Positions 51,654-60,373 of a stretch of 64,000 nucleotides of DNA are shown here, in pieces. The notes beneath the pieces are model-generated. The model searched no databases, was not told where the DNA came from, and saw only the letters and a list, made by a program, of their open reading frames with translations. The DNA is from CAVRQM01 sp963756975. GTDB taxonomy: Bacteria > Pseudomonadota > Alphaproteobacteria > Acetobacterales > Acetobacteraceae. Within the stretch, counting starts at the first letter, position 1. The number at the start of each line of letters is the position of its first letter. The position numbers and the translations under genes are program-made. The DNA lies in NCBI GenBank assembly GCA_963756975.1, contig CAVWPS010000002.1:2232001-2296000 (forward strand), read 5' to 3'.

Positions 51654-53194
51654 GCGGCAGCGGCCGTCATGGCACTCCCTCGAGGCGAGGCTAAGCGCAT
51701 CACCGCCTCTTGGTCCGCCTCCGCTCGGGACAGCGTGCCCGTCATTCGCCCCTCACACATCACCACGATGCGATCCGACAGCAGCAGCAACTCGGGAAGC
51801 TCCGAGGTGACGACGACAATCGCCAGCCCGGCCTTAGCCAGCTGGAAAATCACGTCGTAGATCTCTTGCTTTGCCCCCACGTCGATGCCGCGGGTCGGCT
51901 CGTCGAGCAGCAGGATGCGCGGGTTGGTGGCCAGCCACTTGCCGAGCACAACCTTCTGCTGGTTGCCGCCCGAGAGCTGACCGACGTCCTGCGTGTCGGC
52001 GCGGCAGCGCACGCCGAGGCGAGCTACGCCGGCGCGCGACATCTCGGCTTCGCGCGCCCGCCTACGCAAGCCAAACAGACCCATCCGAGGGGTCGACGGC
52101 AACGTGAGGTTGTCGCGAATCGAGTTGGTCAGCAGCAGGCCGGTCGCCTTGCGATCTTCTGTGACGAGCGCCATTCCACTCGCGATCGCTTCACGCGGGC
52201 TGCCGATGACGACGCGATGACCATCCACGAACACCTCACCGGTTCGCTCGCCCCGAGCAGATCCAAACAGCGTCTCCAGGATCTCTGTCCGGCCAGCACC
52301 GAGCAGTCCTCCTATGCCGAGCACCTCACCACGCCGAACGTCGAAGGCGACTCCGTGCACCGCGTCGCGCAAGCCTCCGTGCACGCCCGGTACTCGCAGG
52401 CCGAGCCCACGCACGGAGAGTGCGACAGCTCCGTCGCCTGCGAGTCGGCTCGGCGGCGAGGCATCGAGCTCACGGCCAACCATGGCTGCAATCAGCGAGG
52501 CAGGGGTGAAACGATCGGCCGTGCCGGTTGCAGCCAGACGTCCGTCGCGCAGGACGGTGATGCGGTCGGCGAGCAACTCGACCTCGTCCATCCTGTGAGA
52601 GATGTAGACGACCGCGACACCAGCGGCGGCGATCTGAGAGATGACCTGAAACAGCCGGGCGCACTCGGGTTGCGACAGCGCCGAGGTCGGCTCATCCATC
52701 ACCAGGATGCGGGCCTCCAGCGACAGCGCCTTGGCAATCTCAACCAGTTGACGCTCGCCCACCCGCAAGCCGCCAACCCGCGCAGCTGGATCGAGCGCCA
52801 CGCCGAGCCGGGCTAGAATGCCGCGCCCGTTGTTCAGGAGGGCGGCCCGATCGATGATCAAGCCGGCAAAACGCGGCTCTCGGCCGAGGAAGATGTTTTC
52901 GGCAACGGTCATTTCAGGCACCAGGTTCAGCTCCTGGTGAATGATCGCGATCCCAGCCCGCTGCGCGTCGCGCACGGTCGCGAACTTCACCACCGCACCA
53001 TCGAGAAGGACCGCACCGTCGTAGTCTGCCAGCACGCCGCTTAAAATGCGGACCAGGGTCGACTTGCCGGCCCCATTCTCACCCATCAGCGCGTGCACTT
53101 CACCAGCAAACAGATCCAGGCTGACGTCATGCAAAACGCGAACACCGACGAAGGACTTGCCGATCGCGCTAGCGGCAAGCAGCGGCTGTCTCAT
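51650..53194 (-). CDS. CUT2 sugar ABC transporter ATPase (RbsA type)
   Basis: 514 residues from the ATG at 53192-53194 ('MRQPLLAASAIGKSFVGVRV'); the open frame upstream crosses the divergent promoter and is not coding. Walker A 'GENGAGKST', Walker B 'ILVMDEPTSAL', degenerate second Walker A 'GLLGAGRTEI', intact second signature 'LSGGNQQKVVLG'. First gene of a five-gene operon that ends with two sugar-acid dehydrogenases. Confidence 0.93.
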   Translation of the reverse strand: MRQPLLAASAIGKSFVGVRVLHDVSLDLFAGEVHALMGENGAGKSTLVRILSGVLADYDGAVLLDGAVVKFATVRDAQRAGIAIIHQELNLVPEMTVAENIFLGREPRFAGLIIDRAALLNNGRGILARLGVALDPAARVGGLRVGERQLVEIAKALSLEARILVMDEPTSALSQPECARLFQVISQIAAAGVAVVYISHRMDEVELLADRITVLRDGRLAATGTADRFTPASLIAAMVGRELDASPPSRLAGDGAVALSVRGLGLRVPGVHGGLRDAVHGVAFDVRRGEVLGIGGLLGAGRTEILETLFGSARGERTGEVFVDGHRVVIGSPREAIASGMALVTEDRKATGLLLTNSIRDNLTLPSTPRMGLFGLRRRAREAEMSRAGVARLGVRCRADTQDVGQLSGGNQQKVVLGKWLATNPRILLLDEPTRGIDVGAKQEIYDVIFQLAKAGLAIVVVTSELPELLLLSDRIVVMCEGRMTGTLSRAEADQEAVMRLASPRGSAMTAAAA

Positions 53195-53341
53195 GACGAC
53201 ATCAGCCGTCGCTCGCATTCTGGCGCACGCTCCCATTGCTTCGATGCGTTCAGGCGCATTACTTATAGAAGACGATAGTGCCGCGGGTGCGCAGATTGCA
53301 ATCATCTTCTTCGGTTCGACCCGAGGGCGTATGGTCAGGCG

Positions 53342-54352
53342 GTGCCGAGACCGAAAACCGTATCGATGCGCGCCACCAACGCATTGCTGAGCGATGCTGG
53401 GGCCGTCGGTGACATACTGCCGTCCGAGACAGCGCTGGCTTCTGCGCACAACGTGAGCCGGTCGGCGATGCGCGCGGCGCTCGCGCGATTGACGGAACTC
53501 GGTGTGCTCGAACGCGACAACCGTAAGTTTGTCTTTCGCCGGTTGCCCGTAACGAGTGACTGGTATGGCACAGTCGAGACTGAGAGCCGCGCCCACTTCG
53601 TGGAGCGTCGATTCATGGAGATGACGCTTGGCGGCGAGCTGCTACCGGGAACGCATCTTTCCGAGGCCGACTTCGCGCGACGGATCGGCGTCAGTACGGT
53701 CACCGTTAGGGAATTCCTGATCGGCTTCACTCGTTACGGCTTGATTGAGCGCGAAGCCCGCGGTGGCTGGCGGCTTTGCACATTCGATGCGGCGTTTGGT
53801 CGCGAGCTTGCCGGCTTTCGTCGACTGCTCGAACTGGACGCGATCCGGCAATTTTCGACGCTCGCTTCCAACGATCCCGCGTGGGCGCAGGTCGAAGCGT
53901 TTCGAGTTCAGCACCTGCAGACCGCGCGCAAGCATCGCGACGAGCCTCGGCTCTTCTCCGAGCTCGATCGCGAGTTCCATCGGTTCCTCATCGGCAGACT
54001 GCATAATCGCTTTGCCGAAGGGTTTTACGGCGTCGTGGCACTTGTGTTCCATTATCACTATCAGTGGGACAAGCGTGACGAGGCTACCCGCAACGCCGTC
54101 GCGCTGGAGGAGCATCAGACGATACTGGAGGCGCTCGCCCGTCGCGACGTTCAGGCGGCGGAGCATGCGCTCCAGCTTCATCTCGACTCCGCTCTCCGCA
54201 CACTACTAGCAAGCTTGGCCGCTCCTGGTAACGACATCGTCCCGCATTCCACGGCGAGGATCGATGACGCCGCCGCCGCCTCCATTCGCGGGCGCATGCC
54301 GACCCCAACGTTGGACTCCGCTCGTCGACAAGGACGGGCTAGGTCAACCTAG
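53342..54352 (+). CDS. GntR-family regulator with two winged-helix domains and an FCD domain
   Basis: 336 residues, GTG start, against about 230 for usual FadR-type proteins. Residues about 15-68 form one GntR winged helix ('ILPSETALASAHNVSRSAMR', 'AALARLTELGVLERD'). A second follows at about 85-148 ('LLPGTHLSEADFARRIGVST', 'VTVREFLIGFTRYGLIERE'), then an FCD effector domain ('FSELDREFHRFLIGRLHNRF', 'EEHQTILEALARRD'). Divergent from the CUT2/uronate operon, which it probably controls. The tandem DNA-binding domains are the unusual feature. Confidence 0.85.
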   Translation: MPRPKTVSMRATNALLSDAGAVGDILPSETALASAHNVSRSAMRAALARLTELGVLERDNRKFVFRRLPVTSDWYGTVETESRAHFVERRFMEMTLGGELLPGTHLSEADFARRIGVSTVTVREFLIGFTRYGLIEREARGGWRLCTFDAAFGRELAGFRRLLELDAIRQFSTLASNDPAWAQVEAFRVQHLQTARKHRDEPRLFSELDREFHRFLIGRLHNRFAEGFYGVVALVFHYHYQWDKRDEATRNAVALEEHQTILEALARRDVQAAEHALQLHLDSALRTLLASLAAPGNDIVPHSTARIDDAAAASIRGRMPTPTLDSARRQGRARST

Positions 54353-54493
54353 ACGTCACCGTTTGCAGCCCTCCACCCGATCGGCAATCCTCCACGCTGA
54401 CGACACACTTTCCAGTAAGCGCAATGCGTAGTTACTGAGTCGTCCGCGCGAGCTTCCATTCCTGTGCCGACGTGCCATCCGAGTGATATTGGC

Positions 54494-54845
54494 TCACCTG
54501 GGTGCCTGGAGCGATTGATGACTCGGCCAAACCCCGCCGTCATACCCGCCGCGGTTGCCTGGATCATGTTCAAAGGCAAAATCGCACCATGGGATGGTTT
54601 GCAGCCGCTCGCGAGCGTCGCCATTAAGCGGAAGTCGCCTCAGCGCGTTGTTGGCCACCGTGGAGACCATCGCCCCGAACGCGTCGGTGGCGACGACCAT
54701 CATGCGATCGACGCCGGCCCTGTCCGTGACGTCTGCCTCCACCGCAATGGCCCGATTGCCGAGCGAGGCGGCCAACGTTTCGGCAGCCGCGCGGCTATGG
54801 CGGTAATTGACGATGACATGTGCTCCCGCGCGGCCGCTCCATCCT
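54494..54845 (-). pseudogene. SDR-family gene remnant
   Basis: Minus-strand frames give 'AGAHVIVNYRHSRAAAETLA' and 'ASLGNRAIAVEADVTDRAGV' followed by 'DRMMVVATDAFGAMVSTVAN-NAL', the N-terminal cofactor half of a 3-ketoacyl-ACP-reductase-like SDR. The glycine loop and the catalytic Tyr/Lys half are missing, and downstream sequence is degenerate. The rest of 54353-54889 shows nothing else I can support. Confidence 0.65.
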
Positions 54846-54889
54846 AGCCACTCGATGGGACGGCCGAGGTAGGCCGTTCGCTCATCTCG

Positions 54890-57535
54890 CTACAGCGGGT
54901 CCGCCCCGCTCTGGCGCAGCGTGAGGTGTTCGCCGGCATGCAGAATGCGTGTCGCGTCGAGGAGGATCGTGCCGGCTTCTCGTTGGGATGGCACACCATC
55001 GACCGCGACATCGCCTCCGAGCCATGGAAGCGCGACCCTGGCAACCGCAAGCACGCCGCCCTTAACTGTGATGGTAACGGTTCGCCCGGCCAGCGCGACC
55101 TCGCCCCAGCCGCGGCCGGCCGACCAAAAAAAGGTCGCATCCCCCGACCGCGCCGGTCGGAACCCGATTTCATGGGTCCGGGCGTCAAAGCTCAAGCCGA
55201 TGAAGGCGTTGAGCAGCGCGTAGCTAGATAGCGAGCGCGCGTAATAGCTGCCACATTCGATTTCGTTCCAGGGATTGCGATTCGAGCCGTCATACCGAGC
55301 CCGCGCCGCGCGTACGATGGTCAGCCCTTCGTCCACCAGCCCACGCAATATAAGATGCGAGGCCATCATATACTCTAGCCCGGTCCACACCTCTTCTGCG
55401 TAAGGTGCCGGAACTGCCGGAACCCGCGTCCCCTCGGGATAGGAGCAGAGCAGCAGCCCACCCTCGCCCTCATAGGCGTAGACTCGGCAAGGATTGAAAT
55501 GGTTCCGCAGCGTCGGTCGGAAGTTCTCGCGGAAGATTGAAGCTAACGCCGTCCGCACCGCTGCTGGGTCAAGCAGGTCGCCGAGACCCGCGAGATCGGC
55601 GTGCCATTGGCCTAGGATCTGGTCAGTCAGGCAGCCACCGCCGATCTGATACTTGATTTCGCCGTGTTCATCCGACCAGTAGGCGTCGATGAAGCCTTGC
55701 GACAGGACGCCTGCGGCACGCCCTTCGTCGAACCCCTCGACAGTCGACCGGTCGCTGAGGTCGAGCTGCTGCGCATACCAGCGGCCATTAAACAGCTCGC
55801 GGTCCACGTAGGTGCCACCGCGCCGGGCCATTGCCCGCATCTCGTCGCCGAAATCACGGTCGCCCATGGCGTCGGCCATCGCCGCGCCGGCCTTGAGCGC
55901 TGCAAGGTACATGCTGGTCAACCAGGCGTTCGGCCCGAACAGCTCCATGTCGAGAGTGTGGTGCTGCCGACCCCATAGTACACCGGTTCGGTCGGGGTCC
56001 CAACGGTCCGGATTGTCGGTCGACCAAGCATATTCCAGTGCCCGGCGAACCCTTGGCCACTGGTCGCGCAGCCAGCGATCGTCGCCGGCAATCCGCCACT
56101 CGCGAAAGGTTTTGACAATCGCACCAAAATGGCCGTCCGCGCACGGACCGATCGCGTCGAAGCCGGAGCCGAGCGGGAGGCGCTGGCGGAACGTCAGGCC
56201 ACCGTTCGGTAACTGATTGTAGGCAAACTCGGTCTCCCGCAGCGTCCGTTCCAGGGCGGGAAACAGGTATGGTAGCGCCTGTTGGTAGTTCCAGACGTGC
56301 GTGCAACTGCCCTCGCACGAACCCTCATGCTCATGCTGGCCCTCCCACCCCCACAACTCGCCCCCTTGCAGACGGATTACCGTGGCGCTGCGCAGCACAG
56401 CGAGAGTTCCCTGCACGGCATCAATGATCTCGGGTGGCAAATCAGAGCCAAAAAGCGAGTTGCGGAAGGCTTCAGTGCGTTTTTCGAGATCGTCCCAGCG
56501 GCGCAATGCTTCGCTGCCGCTAGATAGCGAGTGGGGCCACTGCGTCGCATAATAGTTCGTCCACGTCGGCACCGGACCTAGCGGAGGCGGGCTGCCGGGA
56601 CCGGGGCGCCCGAACCAGGTCACGCTGCCAACCGGATAGCTCCAGGCGATGGCGAATTTCAACGCGCGTCGCTCGCCAGGGGCCACCTTGACGCGAACCC
56701 CGAGAGTGCCGTGCTCCGGCTGGCTGAACATGTTTCGACTGTCGCGCGGGCGGTCGTAGTGCCGCTGTGGCAACCGGCCGGGGCGGGCGAACTCACGCCA
56801 GTAAACGCTCAGGCTGTCGAACCATTGGCCTCGGAAATGGTAGTCGACATGATCGACATCGCTCGCATCGGTCAGGATCGCGAGATCGCCGCAGTGCTCG
56901 GGCGGACGGCCAGCGTCGGCCGAGGTTAAATGCAGTGCACTGACCCCGTCCTGCTGCACGAACCGGTGGACACCGCTGTCGCAGCCGAGATTACCTAAAG
57001 TGCCGGCGATCGTGTAGTCAACCATCTGGTCGGTGGTGTTTTCAACCTCGATCGTGAACATCGCGACCGGCATTGAGGAGTCGCGGTCCTCGTGCGGAAT
57101 AAACGGGCTGAAGGCCCGAAGCGTCACGTTGGCGGGAAAGCGCTGGTCCGCGAAGGCGATTTCGGCCACCGGAAACCGTCCGGTGAAAACGGCGCCGGTG
57201 AAATGCGGCACGCCCGCCAGCGTGTCGCGATTGGCACCAAAGCCGAATCCGTCGAACTTTCGGGTGGCCGGCGAACCTGCGGGATTGCCGTCATACGGGC
57301 CGTGCAGCACGCGCGCGTCGAGCAACTTGCCGTGGCGTTCCGCCTTGATGGCGAAATTGGTGTAGCCGTTAAACTGATTGATGTCAGGCCGGTTTCGGAT
57401 GCTCCAGTCAATGAGCCGCCCGTTGCCGCTGAGGGAAACGCTTCCGGTTCCGATGCCGCCGAGCGGAAATGCCACGTAGCGGCGCCGCTCGTCGCGGTAA
57501 ACGAAGCGGTCTTGCGCGACCGATGCCTGAGTCAT
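54890..57535 (-). CDS. GH116-type beta-glycosidase (DUF608, GBA2-like), copy 1
   Basis: 881 residues from the ATG at 57533-57535 (GAGGA upstream). N-terminal beta-domain with 'YVAFPLGGIGTGSVSLSGNG', the opening of GH116/GBA2 proteins, then an (alpha/alpha)6 barrel. Landmarks: 'GSCEGSCTHVWNYQQALPYL' (about residues 405-425; its Glu is a candidate nucleophile) and 'QHHTLDMELFGPNAWLTSMY' (about 525; its Asp corresponds to the acid/base region of characterised GH116 enzymes), 'RNPWNEIECGSYYARS' near 730. GH116 members cleave beta-glucosides or beta-xylosides. No signal peptide, so probably cytoplasmic. Lies 34 bases behind an AraC gene; a second GH116 gene stands at 61696-64000. Confidence 0.87.
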   Translation of the reverse strand: MTQASVAQDRFVYRDERRRYVAFPLGGIGTGSVSLSGNGRLIDWSIRNRPDINQFNGYTNFAIKAERHGKLLDARVLHGPYDGNPAGSPATRKFDGFGFGANRDTLAGVPHFTGAVFTGRFPVAEIAFADQRFPANVTLRAFSPFIPHEDRDSSMPVAMFTIEVENTTDQMVDYTIAGTLGNLGCDSGVHRFVQQDGVSALHLTSADAGRPPEHCGDLAILTDASDVDHVDYHFRGQWFDSLSVYWREFARPGRLPQRHYDRPRDSRNMFSQPEHGTLGVRVKVAPGERRALKFAIAWSYPVGSVTWFGRPGPGSPPPLGPVPTWTNYYATQWPHSLSSGSEALRRWDDLEKRTEAFRNSLFGSDLPPEIIDAVQGTLAVLRSATVIRLQGGELWGWEGQHEHEGSCEGSCTHVWNYQQALPYLFPALERTLRETEFAYNQLPNGGLTFRQRLPLGSGFDAIGPCADGHFGAIVKTFREWRIAGDDRWLRDQWPRVRRALEYAWSTDNPDRWDPDRTGVLWGRQHHTLDMELFGPNAWLTSMYLAALKAGAAMADAMGDRDFGDEMRAMARRGGTYVDRELFNGRWYAQQLDLSDRSTVEGFDEGRAAGVLSQGFIDAYWSDEHGEIKYQIGGGCLTDQILGQWHADLAGLGDLLDPAAVRTALASIFRENFRPTLRNHFNPCRVYAYEGEGGLLLCSYPEGTRVPAVPAPYAEEVWTGLEYMMASHLILRGLVDEGLTIVRAARARYDGSNRNPWNEIECGSYYARSLSSYALLNAFIGLSFDARTHEIGFRPARSGDATFFWSAGRGWGEVALAGRTVTITVKGGVLAVARVALPWLGGDVAVDGVPSQREAGTILLDATRILHAGEHLTLRQSGADPL

Positions 57536-57569
57536 GCTGAGTCCTCGACTGCTCTGGGGCGTCCGGCCG

Positions 57570-58463
57570 TTAGGCACGCAGCCGGACCATGCGCCGGTAT
57601 TCGGTTGGCGTTGTGCCAAGATACTGGCGGAACACCCGGGCGAAATACTGCGTGCTACAGAACCCGGCATGGCCCGCGATGTCGGTGATCGGCGCGTCGC
57701 TCTCGGTCAGGCGCTCGCAGCACTGCTTGATACGCAGCCGCTGGCGATAGTTCGCGGGTGAGATCCCGACCTCCTTGCGAAACACCGAGTGCAGCCGGCT
57801 GCGGCTGTAGCCCAGCATGTTGGCGACATCTTCGACGTGCAGGGTCTCCGTGAGCTTGGCCTGAATAAGACGCTCGCTGCGGCGGACGATCTCGCTCCTG
57901 CACGACAACGCCATGCCGGAACTGCACAGCGTCCAGAACTCGACAACTGCGCTGTAGAGACGAGCTTTGACGTCTGCCATGCGCAGCGTGTCGCCGATCA
58001 GCAACCGTTTGTCCTTCAGCACCAAGCCAAGCTCGCGGAGCCTGCGGGTAAGCTCCCCGGGAACGGCGACCGGGCATTCGGCAAACTGCGACACCCTGTA
58101 GAACTCGGCCAGTTCCCGCTCGGACAGCGCGCCCTCCCACCGCGCGGCGGCATCGAGGGGTGCGAACAAAATCCAGAACGAGCGCGAAGGTGGATAAATT
58201 CCATTGACGATGCGATGCGGCAGGCCACCCGGGAACGCGATCCCCTGGCCGCCGCTGACCTGCGCCAGCCGACTGTCCGCAAGTTCCCAGCAGGCTTGGC
58301 CTTCCAGCATGAAGACCACCTCGGTGCCCCGGTGCTGCTGCCAGCTATCCCCGGTCAGCACCGCTTGCCGAAAGCGAACCTCGCCAAACAAATCGATGGC
58401 GCCCAGCCCGAAGTCCCGACCGCTGAACTGCATGCCGACGTCGAGCAGCTGTGAACCAAGCAT
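57570..58463 (-). CDS. AraC-family transcriptional regulator
   Basis: 297 residues from the ATG at 58461-58463, with GAGGAGG about 6 bases upstream (an earlier start at 58484 lacks one). N-terminal cupin-like sensor domain ('TEVVFMLEGQACWELADSRL') and C-terminal double helix-turn-helix ('LHVEDVANMLGYSRSRLHSV', 'ITDIAGHAGFCSTQYFARVF'). Situated between the CUT1 importer and a GH116 gene in one transcription direction, it most likely activates the glycoside operon in response to a sugar. Confidence 0.92.
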   Translation of the reverse strand: MLGSQLLDVGMQFSGRDFGLGAIDLFGEVRFRQAVLTGDSWQQHRGTEVVFMLEGQACWELADSRLAQVSGGQGIAFPGGLPHRIVNGIYPPSRSFWILFAPLDAAARWEGALSERELAEFYRVSQFAECPVAVPGELTRRLRELGLVLKDKRLLIGDTLRMADVKARLYSAVVEFWTLCSSGMALSCRSEIVRRSERLIQAKLTETLHVEDVANMLGYSRSRLHSVFRKEVGISPANYRQRLRIKQCCERLTESDAPITDIAGHAGFCSTQYFARVFRQYLGTTPTEYRRMVRLRA

Positions 58464-58522
58464 CCATTCCTCCTCAAGCGTCACGCGTCATCGGCTTCGA
58501 TCAAGTCTCATTCACACCGACG

Positions 58523-59389
58523 CTATCCTTTCAGGCCGGACATCGTGATGCCCTCGACAATAAAGCGCTGCGCCACCAGGAAGACCAGGAATAGCGGCAG
58601 GATGGCCATCGTAGTGGCGGCCATCACAACCGACAGGCTGCCCTCTCCGGCGACGCCCTGCAGCGCCAGGATGCCGACCGGCAGGGTCATGCTGGTCCAC
58701 GTCTTGATCAGCACGAACGGCGTCAGGAAATTATTCCAGCTCGCGGTGAAGGTGATGATGCCGAGTGTCGCCATCGGCGGTCCGAGTTGAGGCAGCGATA
58801 TTCGCAGGAAGATGGTCCAGTATCCGGCGCCGTCCATCAGCGCGGCCTCCTCCAATTCGCGCGACTGGCCCACCATGAACTGCCGCATCATGTAGATTCC
58901 GAGCGAGGACACCATCCCGGTCAGCACCAGCGCCCAGATAGTGTCGAGCAGGTGGGTAGTGGCCAGTCCGAAGTAGATCGGGATGAGCACCAGAGATGGC
59001 GGCACCATCAGGCCAACCAGCATCATCGGAAACAGCAGTTCGCGCCCGGCGAAGCGCAGTCGCGCAAATGCGAACGCCGCCATCGCGCAGCTGAGTAGCA
59101 CGCCGGCTGTGGTCACCGTGGCGACGACCAAGCTGTTGACATACATGCGTATGAACGGCACCCCGGATTCGAACACGTGCTGGTAGGACGAGAAGTCTAG
59201 ACGGTCCGGAACGATGCTGGGCGGCAGGGTGTAGGCTTCGCCGGGTGGCCGGAACGACGCCGCGACCATCCACAGGAAGGGTAGCACCATGGCGACGGCG
59301 CCCAACGCCAAGACCGCCATCACTGGGGCGTTGCGCCAGTGGATGACGCGAGTCGCCGAGAGCAGGCGGTAAGCTACCGTCTCGGACAT
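58523..59389 (-). CDS. CUT1 sugar ABC transporter permease (MalG type)
   Basis: 288 residues. First span 'VMAVLALGAVAMVLPFLWMV', the EAA loop 'EAALMDGAGYWTIFLRISLP' and the C-terminus 'AQRFIVEGITMSGLKG' are typical. Follows the MalF-type gene by 24 bases. No ATPase gene accompanies the pair. Confidence 0.92.
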   Translation of the reverse strand: MSETVAYRLLSATRVIHWRNAPVMAVLALGAVAMVLPFLWMVAASFRPPGEAYTLPPSIVPDRLDFSSYQHVFESGVPFIRMYVNSLVVATVTTAGVLLSCAMAAFAFARLRFAGRELLFPMMLVGLMVPPSLVLIPIYFGLATTHLLDTIWALVLTGMVSSLGIYMMRQFMVGQSRELEEAALMDGAGYWTIFLRISLPQLGPPMATLGIITFTASWNNFLTPFVLIKTWTSMTLPVGILALQGVAGEGSLSVVMAATTMAILPLFLVFLVAQRFIVEGITMSGLKG

Positions 59390-59413
59390 AGCCGCGCCCC
59401 GCGATGACCCAGG

Positions 59414-60373
59414 CTACGCATAGACCCTGCCTCGCAGCAGCCGGTATTGCAGCCAGCCGACCAACGCCACGATAGCCAGAAGGCTGAACGCGGTCGCGGC
59501 CCCGGATCCCATGTCCTGCGCATCGAAGCTCTGCTCATACATGTACATGACGGTGCTGCGGGTAGCATCCCCCGGACCGCCGGATGTCAGGATCTTCATT
59601 GAATCGAAAGCCTGTAGGCCGGTGATTGTAGCGTAGCTGATGCAGAACAGGATCACCGGCGAAATCAGCGGTGCCTTCACGTTCCAGAAAATCTGCGTTG
59701 GCGAGGCGCCATCGAGGCTGGCTGCCTCGATAACTTCGCGCGGGACGGCCTGCAAAGCCGCCAGCATAATTATCATGAAGAAGCCGTTATACTTCCAGAC
59801 GTCCATCAGGGCCACGGACAGCAGCGCCACATGGCTGTCGGTCAGCCAGCCTACGCCCGGCAGCCCGAGTTCCCGCAGATAATAGTTGAAGACACCGAGA
59901 TCGGTCGAATACAGGAACTTCCAGACAAACGAGACAAAGGCGGGTGCGACGAGAACCGGAAGAAAGTACGCCAGCCGCATGGCATACAGAAATGGCCGGG
60001 AGATCTGCCGGTCGAGCAGAACCGCCAGCAGCAGACCGAGACCGACATTGCCCGTCTCGGCGATGAAGACGAACAGAAAAGTGTTGCCAAGCGTCTTCCA
60101 GAACCGCGGATCGGTGAAGACATAGGTGAAGTTGTCCAACCCCACCCAGCTCCAACTACCTGCGGCCATGTCGACGCTGCTCAGGGCGAAGATCAGCGTG
60201 CCGAAGGCGGGGATGATGACGAAGCCGAGATGGAGCGCGAAGGCGGGAAGCGCGAAAAGATATCCAGCGCGCGCTTCATGGTTGCGCCAATTTACGCGTC
60301 GCGGGGCAGTTCGGGCTGCCGTCTGTGGCGGCAGCCCGAACATCTCCAAAGCGGAAGGCTCGTTCAGCTTCAA
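59414..60373 (-). CDS. CUT1 sugar ABC transporter permease (MalF type)
   Basis: 319 residues. First span 'GYLFALPAFALHLGFVIIPA', EAA loop 'EAASLDGASPTQIFWNVKAP' and the final 'ATAFSLLAIVALVGWLQYRL' span match MalF-type permeases. Overlaps the binding-protein gene by 4 bases. Confidence 0.92.
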   Translation of the reverse strand: MKLNEPSALEMFGLPPQTAARTAPRRVNWRNHEARAGYLFALPAFALHLGFVIIPAFGTLIFALSSVDMAAGSWSWVGLDNFTYVFTDPRFWKTLGNTFLFVFIAETGNVGLGLLLAVLLDRQISRPFLYAMRLAYFLPVLVAPAFVSFVWKFLYSTDLGVFNYYLRELGLPGVGWLTDSHVALLSVALMDVWKYNGFFMIIMLAALQAVPREVIEAASLDGASPTQIFWNVKAPLISPVILFCISYATITGLQAFDSMKILTSGGPGDATRSTVMYMYEQSFDAQDMGSGAATAFSLLAIVALVGWLQYRLLRGRVYA

